From UBA5420 sp964485345 (GTDB taxonomy: Bacteria > Bacillota > Limnochordia > Darwinibacteriales > Darwinibacteriaceae): 7,631 nt of DNA. The translations under genes were made by a program, and so were the position numbers. The stretch covers positions 1-7,631 of the forward strand of contig CAZAJB010000092.1 of assembly GCA_964485345.1 (NCBI GenBank). Reading direction: 5' to 3'. Of this stretch, positions 1-7,106 are shown piece after piece. Below the pieces are notes generated by a model that was not told where the DNA came from, searched no databases, and saw nothing but the letters and a program-made list of their open reading frames with translations. Numbering within the stretch: the stretch's first letter is position 1; every line of letters begins with the position of its first letter.

Positions 1-93
1 TGAAGTTGTATGATGTAAATGTTTGCTCTGGGACAAGTTGTAGCGTAAAAGTAAGAATGTTTCTGGAAAGGCTAGTGATTGTGTGATTTAGTG

Positions 94-118
94 CGAACAA
101 GAATCCCTTTCTTGCTCG
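94..118 (+). promoter_or_regulatory. Imperfect inverted repeat in the leader of the transporter operon
   Basis: The arms CGAACAAGAA (94-103) and TTCTTGCTCG (109-118) are complementary at 9 of 10 positions, with one A/C mismatch, around a TCCCT loop. The T92/A120 pair and flanking G/T wobbles can extend the stem. No T-run follows (TATTAGTC comes next), so it is not a typical terminator. It ends 16 nt before the ribosome binding site of the binding-protein gene. It could be an operator for a dimeric regulator or an mRNA 5' stem affecting stability or translation. No regulator gene in the window helps to choose. The rest of 1-149 holds no gene and no convincing promoter. Confidence 0.5.
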
Positions 119-149
119 TATTAGTCAAAATGAAAGAGGAGGTATTTGA

Positions 150-2036
150 ATGAAGAAGGTATCTACAATTCTTGTGCTCTCGCTCCTAGTCTCGTTAGTC
201 TTCGCTACAGTGGGTGTTCAAGCTATGACTGAGGTGGGCACACCCCGCCGAGAAACACTCATCGTAGAGACCCAAGCACCAACTGACGTTCCAGGACAGT
301 TTAACTCGTACATGCAAGGAACGCAAATGGGCTTTGGTATTCATCAACTGATGTCCGCAATGATGTGGGAAATGGATACAGTCAAGGGTGAGCAATTCGG
401 CGAAGTAGCCGCAGGGCCCCCCGAGTCAAACGCAGATTTTACCGAACATATTGTCAGAATCCGTCAGGACATTCGCTGGTCGGATGGTCAAGACCTAAAC
501 GCAGATGACGTCGTTTTCACCTTCAACATGATTATGGATAACCCGGGAATTGGTCCCAGTGCGTACTACAATGCAGTGTTTGAGTCCATAGAGAAGGTTG
601 ACGACTACACGGTTAGAATCAAGACTTTCGACTCTTTCCCCCGTCTCTCACTGAGATTTGGTGTTACGATTTGGGGTAACGATTTGCGCATTGTTCCTGA
701 ACATGTCTATTCTCAGGTCGATGATGTAACAACATTTAAGGACAGTGATCCTGTTGTAGCTGGTCCATACACCGTTAGTTCCTATGACCCCCTCGGCAGA
801 TGGGTTTTATATGAACGCAGGGAAGACTGGCAACATAGTACAGTCGGTGTTGTTACAGGCAAGATGCCCCAGGCACGCTACGTCCTAGTCAAGTACGTTG
901 GCGACGACACAACAAGGCAAATGGCCATGGTAAATAACGAGGTCGATATTCTTTGTGAAGTTACACCTGAAATGGTTGAAGTCATGACTGCCATGAACCC
1001 CAACATCGCATGCTGGTATAAGGAATTTCCTTATGCTACAAGTGACGATCCCTGTTCCAAGGGCATTTCGTTCCAAATGGCCAAAGAACCATACGACAAT
1101 CCTGACTTCCGTTGGGGTCTCGTGCTGGCTATGAACTTCGATGAGATTTCTGTGAATATCTTTGACGGCGTAGGTCGTGCTAGTGCATTGCCGATTCTTA
1201 CTGCTACAGCCGCAATGCAAGAACTGTACTACATTCCCTTGCTGCCATGGTTAGAAGAGTTCTCATTGGATCTTGGCAATGGAACAACCTTCCAGCCTTT
1301 CGATAACCAATACGCCTACAGAATGGCTGAAACACTGAGGGCCCAGGGATACGACATTCCTACCGACCACGATGCTCTGATCGATATGTTTGGTATTGGT
1401 TGTTGGAAATTTGCTCCTGAGGCAGCTGAGGCGCTCTTTGTCAAGGCCGGTCTCGAGAAGAGAGCTGACGGATGGTACTTCCAAGGCAAACCCTTCTCCA
1501 TTAACATGACCTACTTGGCAGATACAGAAGCCCAAGCAGGACGTGGTTTGATCGCAGCCTACGATCAATTGGTCAAATTCGGCTTTAACTGCAACTTGGC
1601 TAGTGAAAGTAGTGCCACATGGGATAGCAATGCTGCTACCGGTAACTATGAGGTTGGTGGCTACTGGCCAACAGGCGGAATCACCAGAGATCTCTATTCC
1701 CAGATCAGCGGTTGGGACGCCAGCTTAATCGTTCCTCTCGGTGAACGCGGTTCTGGTCAAGGTTCCCGCTGGAACAATGCGGAAGCAACCCGGATCATCC
1801 AAGAGATGGCTGTTGTATCCCCTGATAGCGATGAGTCTTACGAGCTAGGTATGGAATTCATGAAGGTCGCAACGGCAGATATGCCATTCCTCGGATTCCA
1901 CTCTGGCGTTAAGTTTGTACCCACCAACAGCACCTACTGGGATAACTATCCAAGTGCTGACAATCCTTACAATGGTCCCTGGTGGTGGTGGAGCTGCTTT
2001 AAGTACATCACAACCGAAATTGCTCCTGTTAAATAG
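150..2036 (+). CDS. ABC transporter substrate-binding protein, family 5 (Opp/Dpp/oligosaccharide type)
   Basis: This is the extracytoplasmic solute receptor of the importer encoded downstream. The 628-aa product starts with a Sec signal peptide: Lys-Lys, a hydrophobic core at residues 6-20 and a likely cleavage after VQA (residue 25). There is no lipobox Cys, and the first Cys is near residue 268. The SBP_bac_5 signature WSDGQDLNADDVVFTF lies at about 110-125. The VAGPYTV segment is at about 203-209 and the NPDFRWGLVLAMN segment at about 317-329, both typical of the family. The protein ends with a Trp tetrad (611-614) near the C-terminus. Opp/Dpp receptors are usually about 500-550 aa; the greater length recalls the oligosaccharide-binding members known from Thermotogota, so a sugar substrate is plausible but not shown. 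The start is supported by AAAGAGGAGGT at 133-143, 6-7 nt before the ATG. A terminator-like hairpin separates it from the permease genes. Confidence 0.93.
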   Translation: MKKVSTILVLSLLVSLVFATVGVQAMTEVGTPRRETLIVETQAPTDVPGQFNSYMQGTQMGFGIHQLMSAMMWEMDTVKGEQFGEVAAGPPESNADFTEHIVRIRQDIRWSDGQDLNADDVVFTFNMIMDNPGIGPSAYYNAVFESIEKVDDYTVRIKTFDSFPRLSLRFGVTIWGNDLRIVPEHVYSQVDDVTTFKDSDPVVAGPYTVSSYDPLGRWVLYERREDWQHSTVGVVTGKMPQARYVLVKYVGDDTTRQMAMVNNEVDILCEVTPEMVEVMTAMNPNIACWYKEFPYATSDDPCSKGISFQMAKEPYDNPDFRWGLVLAMNFDEISVNIFDGVGRASALPILTATAAMQELYYIPLLPWLEEFSLDLGNGTTFQPFDNQYAYRMAETLRAQGYDIPTDHDALIDMFGIGCWKFAPEAAEALFVKAGLEKRADGWYFQGKPFSINMTYLADTEAQAGRGLIAAYDQLVKFGFNCNLASESSATWDSNAATGNYEVGGYWPTGGITRDLYSQISGWDASLIVPLGERGSGQGSRWNNAEATRIIQEMAVVSPDSDESYELGMEFMKVATADMPFLGFHSGVKFVPTNSTYWDNYPSADNPYNGPWWWWSCFKYITTEIAPVK

Positions 2037-2066
2037 CATAGCAATGGCCTGAATTTTGGGCGAACC

Positions 2067-2114
2067 AAGACACGTGCTGTCGCCTGTAACAATCGCAACA
2101 GCGCGTGTCTTTTT
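2067..2114 (+). terminator. Intrinsic terminator or attenuator between binding-protein and permease genes
   Basis: AAGACACGTGCTGT (2067-2080) pairs with ACAGCGCGTGTCTT (2098-2111) over 14 bp with one U-G wobble. The loop is 17 nt, and the T-run TTTTT (2110-2114) overlaps the end of the stem. It starts 30 nt after the binding-protein stop codon and ends 40 nt before the first permease start. No good promoter is visible in 2115-2154, so partial read-through into the permease and ATPase genes is likely. That arrangement raises binding protein over membrane components. On the opposite strand no T-run follows, so it should act only in the + direction. Confidence 0.8.
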
Positions 2115-2154
2115 AGAACCAATGGACTGAAGATGGTGCAAGGAGTGAAGTGAC

Positions 2155-3153
2155 ATGAAATTCACGAAATACTTAGCTATGCGCATTTTAACCTGGGCCT
2201 TGACGATTTGGATTGGTGTGACGTTCATCTTTTTCGTACCCCGCATGTTTCCATCTGATCCTGTGGAGAACATGATTGGGCGTATCCAATCCCGTTCGGG
2301 GCAAATGGATCCTCTAGAGATGGAATCCCTCCGCAGTTCTCTCCGTGTCCAATTTGGCCTTGAAGGCTCCTTGCTAAAACAATACGGCTCTTTCCTCCAA
2401 AATGGTTTGTTGCGGCTTGACTTCGGACCATCCCTCATGAGCTTTCCAACCCCTGTCGGAGATATCATAAAGACCTATCTACCCTATACGCTGGGTCTGA
2501 TGCTAATGACTACGCTCATGGCTTGGCTGATTGGGAACTTCATAGGCTTACAGGCAGGGTTTCGCAAGCATCGGACTTCGTCTAAACTCATGGAGGCCAT
2601 TGCCATCTGTATTTATCCTGTACCCTACTTCATTGTGGCGCTTGTTTTGCAGATTATCTTTGCCTTTATACTTAATTGGTTTCCGCTGCAATCAACCATC
2701 ATCACCATGGGCGGTCTCGGTACCTTTCTACGCACGCTCGTGCGCGCCTCGATCTTACCAGCGGTCTCACTCTTATTGGTAGGCTCAGGTTGGTGGATCA
2801 TCTCCATGAAATCTCTTTCTGGCACGGTGGCTGAGGAAGATTTTGTGCTGTATGCACGCTACAGGGGGCTTCCGGAAAGGAAGATTGGCCAGAGCTATGT
2901 ACTACGCAACTCCATCATTACTCAGGTGACGGCTCTCGCCATGAGTCTCGGTGGTGTTTTCAGTGGTTCGATCATGACGGAGATCATTTTCGGTTATCCG
3001 GGTGTCGGCACCTTGATTCAAAAGGCGATCCTGCAGTCGGATTACAATATGATCTTGGGTTGCATCACGATTTCCATTGTCGCAATTGCCACTGCAACCC
3101 TGATCGTGGATCTGATTTACCCACTAATCGATCCTAGAATTCGCTACAGCTAG
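2155..3153 (+). CDS. ABC transporter permease, DppB/OppB-like
   Basis: This is one of the two membrane subunits forming the translocation path of the Opp/Dpp-type importer. The 332-aa product has a first membrane span at about 9-29, then an external segment with the PSDPV motif near 33-37. Further hydrophobic spans lie at about 111-134, 146-173, 195-218, 257-278 and 300-322. The cytoplasmic EAA-type loop that contacts the ATPases falls at about 226-250, around EEDFVLYARYRGL. The DppB/OppB hallmarks FGYPGVG (279-285) and the C-terminal DPRIRY (326-331) are present, and the length is normal for the family. AAGGAG at 2140-2145 sits 9 nt before the ATG. The gene is the first of four closely spaced genes and lies 40 nt after a terminator-like hairpin. 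Its substrate is set mainly by the binding protein and is unknown. Confidence 0.94.
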   Translation: MKFTKYLAMRILTWALTIWIGVTFIFFVPRMFPSDPVENMIGRIQSRSGQMDPLEMESLRSSLRVQFGLEGSLLKQYGSFLQNGLLRLDFGPSLMSFPTPVGDIIKTYLPYTLGLMLMTTLMAWLIGNFIGLQAGFRKHRTSSKLMEAIAICIYPVPYFIVALVLQIIFAFILNWFPLQSTIITMGGLGTFLRTLVRASILPAVSLLLVGSGWWIISMKSLSGTVAEEDFVLYARYRGLPERKIGQSYVLRNSIITQVTALAMSLGGVFSGSIMTEIIFGYPGVGTLIQKAILQSDYNMILGCITISIVAIATATLIVDLIYPLIDPRIRYS

Positions 3154-3168
3154 AAGGGAGATGGAGAG

Positions 3169-4005
3169 ATGAGAAAGTTCTTAAGAAACGCCAACGGTCG
3201 CCTCAAGGTCGGCATAGTAATTACGCTCTTTTTTTTGTTTCTTGGTTTTGTGGTGTACTACATTCCACATGCTAATCCTTTTGGCTATAGTACGTATGGC
3301 CGAAGGTTGTCTCCTTCTTGGGAGCACCCCTTTGGTACAACAAGTATGGGCCAGGACGTGTTTTGGCTCTTGATGGAGTCGATTCACAATTCCTTGGTGA
3401 TTGGCTTCATTGTGGCACTTATAGGTACCGTAGGCGGGGTTTTTATCGGCTTGCTAGCAGGCTTTAGTGGGGGTTGGCTGGACCGCGTCTTGATGGTCGT
3501 GACCGATACCTTTGTGGTCATTCCTTCCCTGCCGATTCTGATTTTGATGACCTCTTTGATGCGGGGATCATCCACCGTCCTTCTGATGGCTTTGGTGCTG
3601 GCCATATTTGCCTGGGCCTGGCCCAGCCGGCAGATTCGTGCCATGGCCTTATCCATTAAAGAACGGGATTTTATTCATACAGCCTGGTTTTCGGGAGAAG
3701 GCACGGTGCAAGTCATTGCTACGGAGATCTTGCCCTATGCGCTGACCTGGTCTTTATCGAACTTTATGAATGCCACCCTGGCGGCTATTGCGTCCGAATC
3801 TAGCCTGGCTGTGTTAGGCTTATCGCCGGCCAACCTGATTTCACTAGGTAACATGATTCAGTGGGCCAGAGAACGCAACGCCATCTTCACCCAACAGTGG
3901 AACTGGATAGGTCCACCCATTATAGCCACCGTGGTCCTGTTTATAGGCCTTTTCCTTTTGATCACTGGATATAATGATTACTTGTCCATGAAAAGAGGTA
4001 GGTAA
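3169..4005 (+). CDS. ABC transporter permease, DppC/OppC-like
   Basis: This is the second membrane subunit of the importer, expected to pair with the DppB-like permease. The 278-aa product has a first span at about 14-33. The DppC/OppC hallmark HPFGTTSMGQDV (53-64) follows on the outer side. Further spans fall at about 74-98, 113-130, 136-152, 195-217 and 247-267. The ATPase-contacting EAA-type loop is at about 165-188, beginning RDFIHTAWFSGEG. The length is typical of family members with a short N-terminus. It starts 15 nt after the previous stop codon, with AGGGAG (3155-3160) 8 nt before the ATG. It ends 2 nt before the next start, which implies one transcript and probable translational coupling. 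Nothing is truncated or degenerate. Confidence 0.94.
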   Translation: MRKFLRNANGRLKVGIVITLFFLFLGFVVYYIPHANPFGYSTYGRRLSPSWEHPFGTTSMGQDVFWLLMESIHNSLVIGFIVALIGTVGGVFIGLLAGFSGGWLDRVLMVVTDTFVVIPSLPILILMTSLMRGSSTVLLMALVLAIFAWAWPSRQIRAMALSIKERDFIHTAWFSGEGTVQVIATEILPYALTWSLSNFMNATLAAIASESSLAVLGLSPANLISLGNMIQWARERNAIFTQQWNWIGPPIIATVVLFIGLFLLITGYNDYLSMKRGR

Positions 4006-4007
4006 GG

Positions 4008-5003
4008 ATGCTGAAAGTCGAGAACCTTTCCACATCATATAAGACGATTGATGGTGATGTTCATGTCTTAAACGACTTGAGCTTTGAGATCCATGAGAAC
4101 GAGATCTTTGGGATCGCTGGCGAGTCCGGTTGCGGCAAGACCACACTCTTGAAGGTTTTGTATGATATTATAGATTTTCCCCTTCAGATCGATGCAGGGA
4201 GGGTGGTCTTAAGCGGAAAAAAAGATGGCAAGTCCTTCTCTTATGAGTCGGGTCAGATCCGTGAAGCCTGGTGGGAAAACGTCTCCTATGTTCCTCAAGC
4301 CGCCCAAAGCGTCTTAAATCCCATTACGCGTCTCAAGAGTCAGTTCTTGGATTCCATCCCCGAAGCAGCTCGCAAGAACGAGACACAGGAAGAGACTTTA
4401 GAGCGAGTGGTTACTTATCTGGAGGAACTGAGTCTGTCGCCAGATCTCTTGGATGCTTTTCCGTTTCAGCTTTCTGGAGGGATGCGGCAGAGAGTGATTA
4501 TTGCCCTGGCCACGTTTATGTCGCCAAATGTAGTTTTGGCGGATGAGCCCACTACGGCCCTGGACGTTGTCGTCCAACGAGGCATCTTAATGATGCTGAT
4601 GCGGCTACAAAAGGAGTTACAGAACACCTTGGTCGTGGTGAGCCATGATATGGGAGTGCACTATCAAGTGACGAAGCGCATGGGCATCATGTACTCCGGT
4701 AGTTTTGCTGAACTAGGTAATACGGATGACATTTTCGCTGACCCCATTCATCCATACACGAAGATGCTGATTGGCGCCTTGCCTCGTGTAGGAGATGCGA
4801 GCCAGAAGGTGGGTATCCCCGGACGGCCACCCGCACTGACAGACCCACCTGCGGGATGCCGTTTTGCACCCCGTTGCCCCCATCCATCGGGTCGTTGTAG
4901 CCATGATGTGCCCGAGTTCCGAGAAGTGCGACCAGGACGTTTTGTCGCCTGCCATTCCGCTGAAAAGGGGAAGAGTAATGACACACAAGCTGTTGGAAGT
5001 TAA
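4008..5003 (+). CDS. ABC transporter ATP-binding protein, DppD/OppD-like
   Basis: This is the first of two non-identical ATPases that drive the importer from the cytoplasmic side. The 331-aa product has Walker A GESGCGKTT (38-46), a Q-loop Gln at 97, the signature LSGGMRQR (155-162), Walker B VVLADE (175-180), a D-loop around 184-186 and the H-loop His 213. All catalytic positions are intact. The C-terminal oligopeptide-transporter domain (about 245-316) carries Cys 284, 290, 297 and 315 in the family pattern GC-x5-C-x6-C-x17-C; such Cys sets have been reported to bind a 4Fe-4S cluster in mycobacterial Opp/Dpp ATPases. AAAGAGGT (3992-3999) lies 8 nt before the ATG, inside the end of the preceding permease gene. 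Its 3' end overlaps the next ATPase gene by 26 nt, consistent with stoichiometric expression of the two subunits. Confidence 0.94.
   Translation: MLKVENLSTSYKTIDGDVHVLNDLSFEIHENEIFGIAGESGCGKTTLLKVLYDIIDFPLQIDAGRVVLSGKKDGKSFSYESGQIREAWWENVSYVPQAAQSVLNPITRLKSQFLDSIPEAARKNETQEETLERVVTYLEELSLSPDLLDAFPFQLSGGMRQRVIIALATFMSPNVVLADEPTTALDVVVQRGILMMLMRLQKELQNTLVVVSHDMGVHYQVTKRMGIMYSGSFAELGNTDDIFADPIHPYTKMLIGALPRVGDASQKVGIPGRPPALTDPPAGCRFAPRCPHPSGRCSHDVPEFREVRPGRFVACHSAEKGKSNDTQAVGS
4963..4970 (+). promoter_or_regulatory. Ribosome binding site fixing the second ATPase start
   Basis: AAAAGGGG lies inside the 3' end of the DppD-like gene, 7 nt before the ATG at 4978. It supports this start over the earlier in-frame ATG at 4864 and makes the two ATPase genes overlap by 26 nt. 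Confidence 0.65.
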
Positions 5004-5982
5004 GAACGTTACGAAGGTATTCCGCATCGGCGGACTCATAAGGGGTAAGAGGCTCGTGGCCGTGGACGATGTCTCCTTTGATATTGACCAGGAGAAACCG
5101 GTGATTTTGTCCATCGTAGGAGAATCAGGGTGTGGAAAATCTACATTGTGCCGAATGTTTCTCCGCATTTATCAGCCGGATATGGGGGATATTGTGCTTT
5201 CCGGCAATTCTTATAGTGACAAGAAGAATTACGACCCGACGCGCTTTCGCCTGGATGTACAGCCCATTTTCCAGAATCCCTATGAAGCGTTTTCCGCCCG
5301 TAAGAAAGTTGATACCTATCTTTACAACACCGCTCTCCGTTTGGGCATAGCCAAGACCCGCAAAGAAGCGAGTGAACTGATTGATGCAACGCTGAAGAGT
5401 GTCGGCATGTCTCTTGCGGTTGTGAAGGATAAGTATCCGACGCAATTTTCCGGTGGAGAACTGCAGCGCGTGTCGATTGCCCGAGCCCTGATTACACGTC
5501 CTAAACTGATCGTGGCTGACGAGCCCGTTTCGGCCGTTGATGCTTCGATGAAAATGAACATTGTAAATCTCTTTAAAGAGCTAAAGGATGAGTACAATGT
5601 GTCCTTTATCTATGTGACGCATGATTTATCCACCGCTTACTATGTCTCGGACTACATGGCCACACTGTATCGTGGTAGCCTGATTGAGTATGGATCGGCG
5701 AAGGAGATTATGGATAGCCCCGGCCATCCTTATACAGAGCTCTTAGTCAATGCGATTCCTAGGGTGGGGCAGAAGTGGGATCAAGAGTTGGTCATGCCAG
5801 ATATGGAAGAAAAGGAGTATGCCATTACGTACTGCAAGTTTGCACCTCGTTGTCCTTATGCGACGGAGGAGTGCCGCCAGACCCGGCCGGAGATGAGAGA
5901 AATCGCTGGGCGGAGGGTGCTCTGCTATCATCCCCTTGTGGAGTCTGGCTCGGTAGATCTTGGCCGTCTTAGCGAAGGGTGA
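4978..5982 (+). CDS. ABC transporter ATP-binding protein, DppF/OppF-like
   Basis: This is the second ATPase of the importer, expected to form a heterodimer with the DppD-like subunit. The 334-aa product has Walker A GESGCGKST (48-56), a Q-loop Gln at 99, the signature FSGGELQR (157-164), Walker B LIVADE (177-182), the D-loop SAVD (185-188) and the H-loop His 215. The C-terminal oligopeptide-transporter domain ends with Cys 286, 292, 299 and 316, a second possible Fe-S site. The frame is open back to an ATG at 4864. I chose the ATG at 4978 because AAAAGGGG (4963-4970) precedes it by 7 nt, and because MTHKLLEVKNVTK is a normal family N-terminus, while the upstream codons encode no family sequence. 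It overlaps the preceding ATPase gene by 26 nt, suggesting translational coupling. A terminator follows 33 nt after the stop codon. Confidence 0.93.
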   Translation: MTHKLLEVKNVTKVFRIGGLIRGKRLVAVDDVSFDIDQEKPVILSIVGESGCGKSTLCRMFLRIYQPDMGDIVLSGNSYSDKKNYDPTRFRLDVQPIFQNPYEAFSARKKVDTYLYNTALRLGIAKTRKEASELIDATLKSVGMSLAVVKDKYPTQFSGGELQRVSIARALITRPKLIVADEPVSAVDASMKMNIVNLFKELKDEYNVSFIYVTHDLSTAYYVSDYMATLYRGSLIEYGSAKEIMDSPGHPYTELLVNAIPRVGQKWDQELVMPDMEEKEYAITYCKFAPRCPYATEECRQTRPEMREIAGRRVLCYHPLVESGSVDLGRLSEG

Positions 5983-6015
5983 AGTTAAGGACTAGCAGAG
6001 TTGGCAAGGATTTTG

Positions 6016-6050
6016 CCCAGTGGACTCACAGTCCGCTGGGGTCTTTCTCT
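6016..6050 (+). terminator. Intrinsic terminator of the ABC importer operon
   Basis: CCCAGTGGACT (6016-6026) pairs with AGTCCGCTGGG (6030-6040) over 11 bp with one U-G wobble, closed by a CAC loop. The pyrimidine-rich tract GTCTTTCTCT follows. The tract is interrupted by C residues, so efficiency may be below that of a pure T-run. It begins 33 nt after the last ATPase stop codon and should end the importer transcript. Confidence 0.8.
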
Positions 6051-6058
6051 CTATAGGG

Positions 6059-6064
6059 TATAAT
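6059..6064 (+). promoter_or_regulatory. Candidate -10 element for the PD-(D/E)XK gene
   Basis: TATAAT here is an exact match to the sigma-A -10 consensus, directly downstream of the operon terminator. There is no recognisable -35 at 16-18 nt spacing, because that stretch is the terminator's right arm and tract, and no TGn extension. Transcription would start near 6071, giving a leader of only about 13 nt that begins at or inside the GGGAGGG ribosome binding site. The match may therefore be coincidental. Confidence 0.35.
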
Positions 6065-6069
6065 GACTA

Positions 6070-6076
6070 GGGAGGG
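6070..6076 (+). promoter_or_regulatory. Ribosome binding site fixing the start of the PD-(D/E)XK gene
   Basis: GGGAGGG ends 7 nt before the ATG at 6084, the best spacing of the available starts. The earlier in-frame ATG at 6063 lies upstream of this motif, overlaps the TATAAT and has no ribosome binding site of its own (the sequence before it is TATAGGGTATA). A GTG at 6081 would be only 4 nt away. Confidence 0.65.
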
Positions 6077-6083
6077 AATTGTG

Positions 6084-7067
6084 ATGTATTACAATCGATT
6101 GCTTACAGATGACTTTGGCCAATTGAGCGCGGAAGGAGGTCCACTCCGGTGGATGTTTGATTACGTTAAGAGCCACCGAGATCTCGACTTCCAGGTGGGA
6201 CGGAATGATCAGAAGCAATGGATTTCCATCTATCGGGGGCTCACCCGACTTGTAACGGTTCGTCCGTCTCGGAAATCTCAGGAACTGACTGTTGACGCAG
6301 CACCTTGCTATAAAGCTGTTTCGCCGGAGTTGTTCGGTCGCAAGTCCATATCGGATCTTGGCTTAGAACCCATTGAAAAGATCAGACAGTACCTTGAAGA
6401 GCAGGGGAGCAAAGATCGCCATTACGGCAACAAACGGGAGGGATACTACCAGAACGAGCTCTCTCGGATGTATGGTATATGTGGAAGTTCTGATTCAGGC
6501 TTTGTTGTCGTTGATAAAGAAGCTGTCGTTGGCTACAAAGATACAGATGAACGGAACATGTTATTAGGTCCCCTACAAGACCAGTACAAGGAGCTTCTAG
6601 GCAAGCTCATCAAGAAGAACCCAAAGCGCTATGGGAGCAAGTTAGGGAGCCTAGGTAATGAGTTGGATTTCCTTGCGGTCGACCAAGGGGGAAATATCTT
6701 GCTGGTGGAGTACAAGCATCATGGCTCCGAGATCAAAGGGATTTATCGTAGCCCGTTACAAATTGGTCTCTACTACGAGATCTTTAGCTCGCCCCAATTG
6801 CGATCCAGGCTGCAGGAAAGCGTTTTAGCCATGCTAGTACAGAAACAAGAAATGGGTCTGGTGAATGCCGAGTGGAAGAAACCAGAGCTTTCAGGAAAAA
6901 TCATACCTGTTTTGATTGTATCGGAGCCGAAGGCCGAGAGCAGTGCTTATAAGAAACTCTATGAAGTTCTTACATTTTGCCGCGAGGAAAGGGGCAAGAG
7001 TTTCTTAGAAGATCTGATTATGTATGGCTATCGATCGGAGGAAGGACTAACAACGTTGCCCAATTAG
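6084..7067 (+). CDS. Uncharacterised protein with PD-(D/E)XK nuclease-like domain
   Basis: I do not recognise a named family for this 327-aa protein. Its C-terminal half carries the pattern of the PD-(D/E)XK nuclease fold. A helix with candidate acidic residues E119/E125 (REGYYQNELSRMYG) precedes a strand ELDFLAVD with D195. A turn and the strand ILLVEYKHH follow, giving the E209-x-K211 pair, and then the helix SPLQIGLYYEIF with Q226, as in RecB/NucS-like members. The metal-binding set D195-E209-K211 is intact, so it could cut DNA or RNA; substrate and role are unknown. The N-terminal 110 residues are soluble and unassigned. There is no signal peptide, membrane span, helicase or methylase motif. 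No restriction, repair or defence partner lies within the window. The start follows from the GGGAGGG at 6070-6076. The gene is separated from the importer by a terminator. Repair, defence and housekeeping roles all remain possible. Confidence 0.85.
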   Translation: MYYNRLLTDDFGQLSAEGGPLRWMFDYVKSHRDLDFQVGRNDQKQWISIYRGLTRLVTVRPSRKSQELTVDAAPCYKAVSPELFGRKSISDLGLEPIEKIRQYLEEQGSKDRHYGNKREGYYQNELSRMYGICGSSDSGFVVVDKEAVVGYKDTDERNMLLGPLQDQYKELLGKLIKKNPKRYGSKLGSLGNELDFLAVDQGGNILLVEYKHHGSEIKGIYRSPLQIGLYYEIFSSPQLRSRLQESVLAMLVQKQEMGLVNAEWKKPELSGKIIPVLIVSEPKAESSAYKKLYEVLTFCREERGKSFLEDLIMYGYRSEEGLTTLPN

Positions 7068-7106
7068 GCGCACTACGAATACGTGGAGGATTTCATTCCT
7101 TAGTTT

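Noticed and set aside
23..51. Possible promoter TTGCTC, 17-nt spacer, TAAAAG upstream of the importer operon
   Set aside because: Only 3 of 6 and 4 of 6 matches to the -35 and -10 consensus. The leader is AT-rich and would give such matches by chance.
37..52. Possible catabolite (cre-like) operator around TAGCGTAAAAG
   Set aside because: Only the AGCG core and following A bases fit. The flanking TG and CA positions of the consensus are missing.
1845..2468. Minus-strand open frame of 207 codons spanning the binding-protein/permease junction
   Set aside because: It is antisense to two clear genes and a terminator, with no recognisable domain. It reads as a shadow of codon bias.
4864..4977. 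Upstream extension of the second ATPase frame
   Set aside because: It lies entirely inside the first ATPase coding region, encodes no family sequence, and the ribosome binding site supports ATG 4978.
6063..6083. Longer start for the PD-(D/E)XK protein adding MTREGIV
   Set aside because: No ribosome binding site precedes it, and it overlaps the TATAAT. GGGAGGG is correctly spaced for ATG 6084 instead.
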